This document shows, piece after piece, positions 63,470-64,000 of a DNA stretch of 64,000 nucleotides. A program made the position numbers and the translations under genes. Position 1 is the stretch's first letter; the number at the start of each line of letters is the position of its first letter. The notes beneath the pieces are model-generated. The model was not told where the DNA came from. It did no database searches and was given only the letters and a program-made list of their open reading frames with translations. The stretch spans positions 186,001-250,000 of the forward strand of contig JAFBJZ010000870.1 in NCBI GenBank assembly GCA_016785225.1, written 5' to 3'. The DNA comes from Psettodes erumei. Taxonomy: Eukaryota > Chordata > Actinopteri > Pleuronectiformes > Psettodidae.

Positions 63470-63870
63470 GGGGATCACGACCGGCCGCCGTCCAGCGACG
63501 TGGACGCATGCCTATCTCGCGGCAGAAGTAAGAGGCGACCATTTACGCTCCATCGCGCTGCGGCAATGCTCAAGTGCCTCGTATCATCCCGGGCCTCGCC
63601 TAAGTAGCGGCTGTCCGGAGGTGACTGGAGTAAAACGGAAGAGGAGGACGAGGAGGAGAATGGAGGAAAACGTTACTTTCCGTGGAGGGAGGCATTCCCA
63701 TCTCTGGAACTGGAGAAACCGCTCGCCTCAGCTGCGGAGGCCTCGGGGGCCCCCGGCCGCCCTCGAATCCCGCAACAATCTACTCCGCATCTCCCAAATC
63801 TTCCGCCTCCTGCCCCCGGAGCGGCGGCAGAAGCAAACAAGAACCTCCTGCTCCCCCGCCCGGCGCCTGC
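63470..63870. other. CpG-rich segment
   Basis: High GC and CpG with no repeats. The 217-residue plus-strand frame through it is Arg-rich, as expected of GC-rich chance frames, and resembles no family I know. Confidence 0.3.
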
Positions 63871-64000
63871 GTTTCATTTCCTCTGAGGAAGAGCGCTCCC
63901 TTGAAATATTCAGCCACTTTAAAGCGGCATGTCACACTGACCAGGCCATTTTCTTTGATGAGCTCTAGTCCTAATCCTTCAATGATACATCTTCTCCCAG

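Larger units (their letters stand above)
51952..64000 (-). other. msi2: msi2 upstream intron (partial, at least 12 kb)
   Basis: Right of the exon lies at least 12 kb of the preceding phase-0 intron. I looked for the expected upstream exon encoding a peptide like IDPKVAFPRRAQPK and did not find it, so it probably lies beyond the window. The segment is more CpG-rich than the downstream intron (53.7-53.9, 58.4-59.1 and 63.5-63.9 kb). It carries two MITE copies, several microsatellites and one candidate cryptic exon. Stretches 54000-55200, 55250-55800, 56000-58250 and 59900-61700 show nothing I can assign beyond simple repeats and isolated motifs. Confidence 0.75.

Noticed and set aside
63315..63968. 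217-residue open frame (+), the longest in the window
   Set aside because: Lies in GC- and CpG-rich DNA where stops are rare; Arg- and Ser-rich; no domain or family recognised; opposite strand to msi2.
1..64000. CRISPR arrays, operons, phage or bacterial mobile elements
   Set aside because: No spaced direct repeats, no bacterial gene structure; the Musashi exon and fish repeats show vertebrate origin.

Overview
This is vertebrate, almost certainly teleost fish, genomic DNA from inside one large gene on the minus strand. The only protein-coding piece I can support is a 31-codon exon at 51859-51951 (minus). It encodes the start of the second RNA-recognition motif (RRM2) of a Musashi protein. 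The residues GLSANTVVEDVKQYF fit Musashi-2; as I remember it, Musashi-1 reads GLSVNTTVEDVKQYF. I therefore call the locus msi2, but cannot say whether it is a teleost a or b duplicate. The exon has a textbook acceptor and donor and is flanked by phase-0 introns.

Layout: because the gene runs right to left, 51952-64000 is at least 12 kb of the intron upstream of this exon, and 1-51858 is at least 51.8 kb of the intron downstream of it. I found no other Musashi exon. All long open frames in the window look like chance frames. The fish assignment rests on degenerate copies of repeats I know from teleost genomes: a tRNA-headed SINE (30.67-30.72 kb head, 31.18-31.37 kb tail), a short-TIR MITE family with GATTAATC-type ends (best copy 61880-62297), and hAT-like 'CCGATAT' MITEs. 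Dense CA/GT microsatellites and homopolymers fit as well.

Between the repeats, much of the large intron is low-repeat, AT-leaning DNA with TAAT, octamer and SOX-like motifs. This is the texture of the conserved noncoding elements common in introns of developmental genes. I list candidates, but only alignment to other fish can establish conservation.

The most interesting signals concern RNA processing and internal structure. First, a possible recursive-splicing site lies at 25501/25502 (minus), about halfway along the visible downstream intron: branch point, pyrimidine tract, CAG joined directly to GTAAGG. Second, a 44-nt candidate cryptic exon lies at 62978-63021 (minus) with strong splice sites and a stop at its second codon in the intron's phase, which would make it a possible poison exon. 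Third, a ~58-bp noncoding element is present twice, 10 kb apart, at about 81% identity. Fourth, there is a perfect 14-bp RFX X-box-like palindrome at 55231. These are predictions from reading the sequence by eye; no search or alignment was run.
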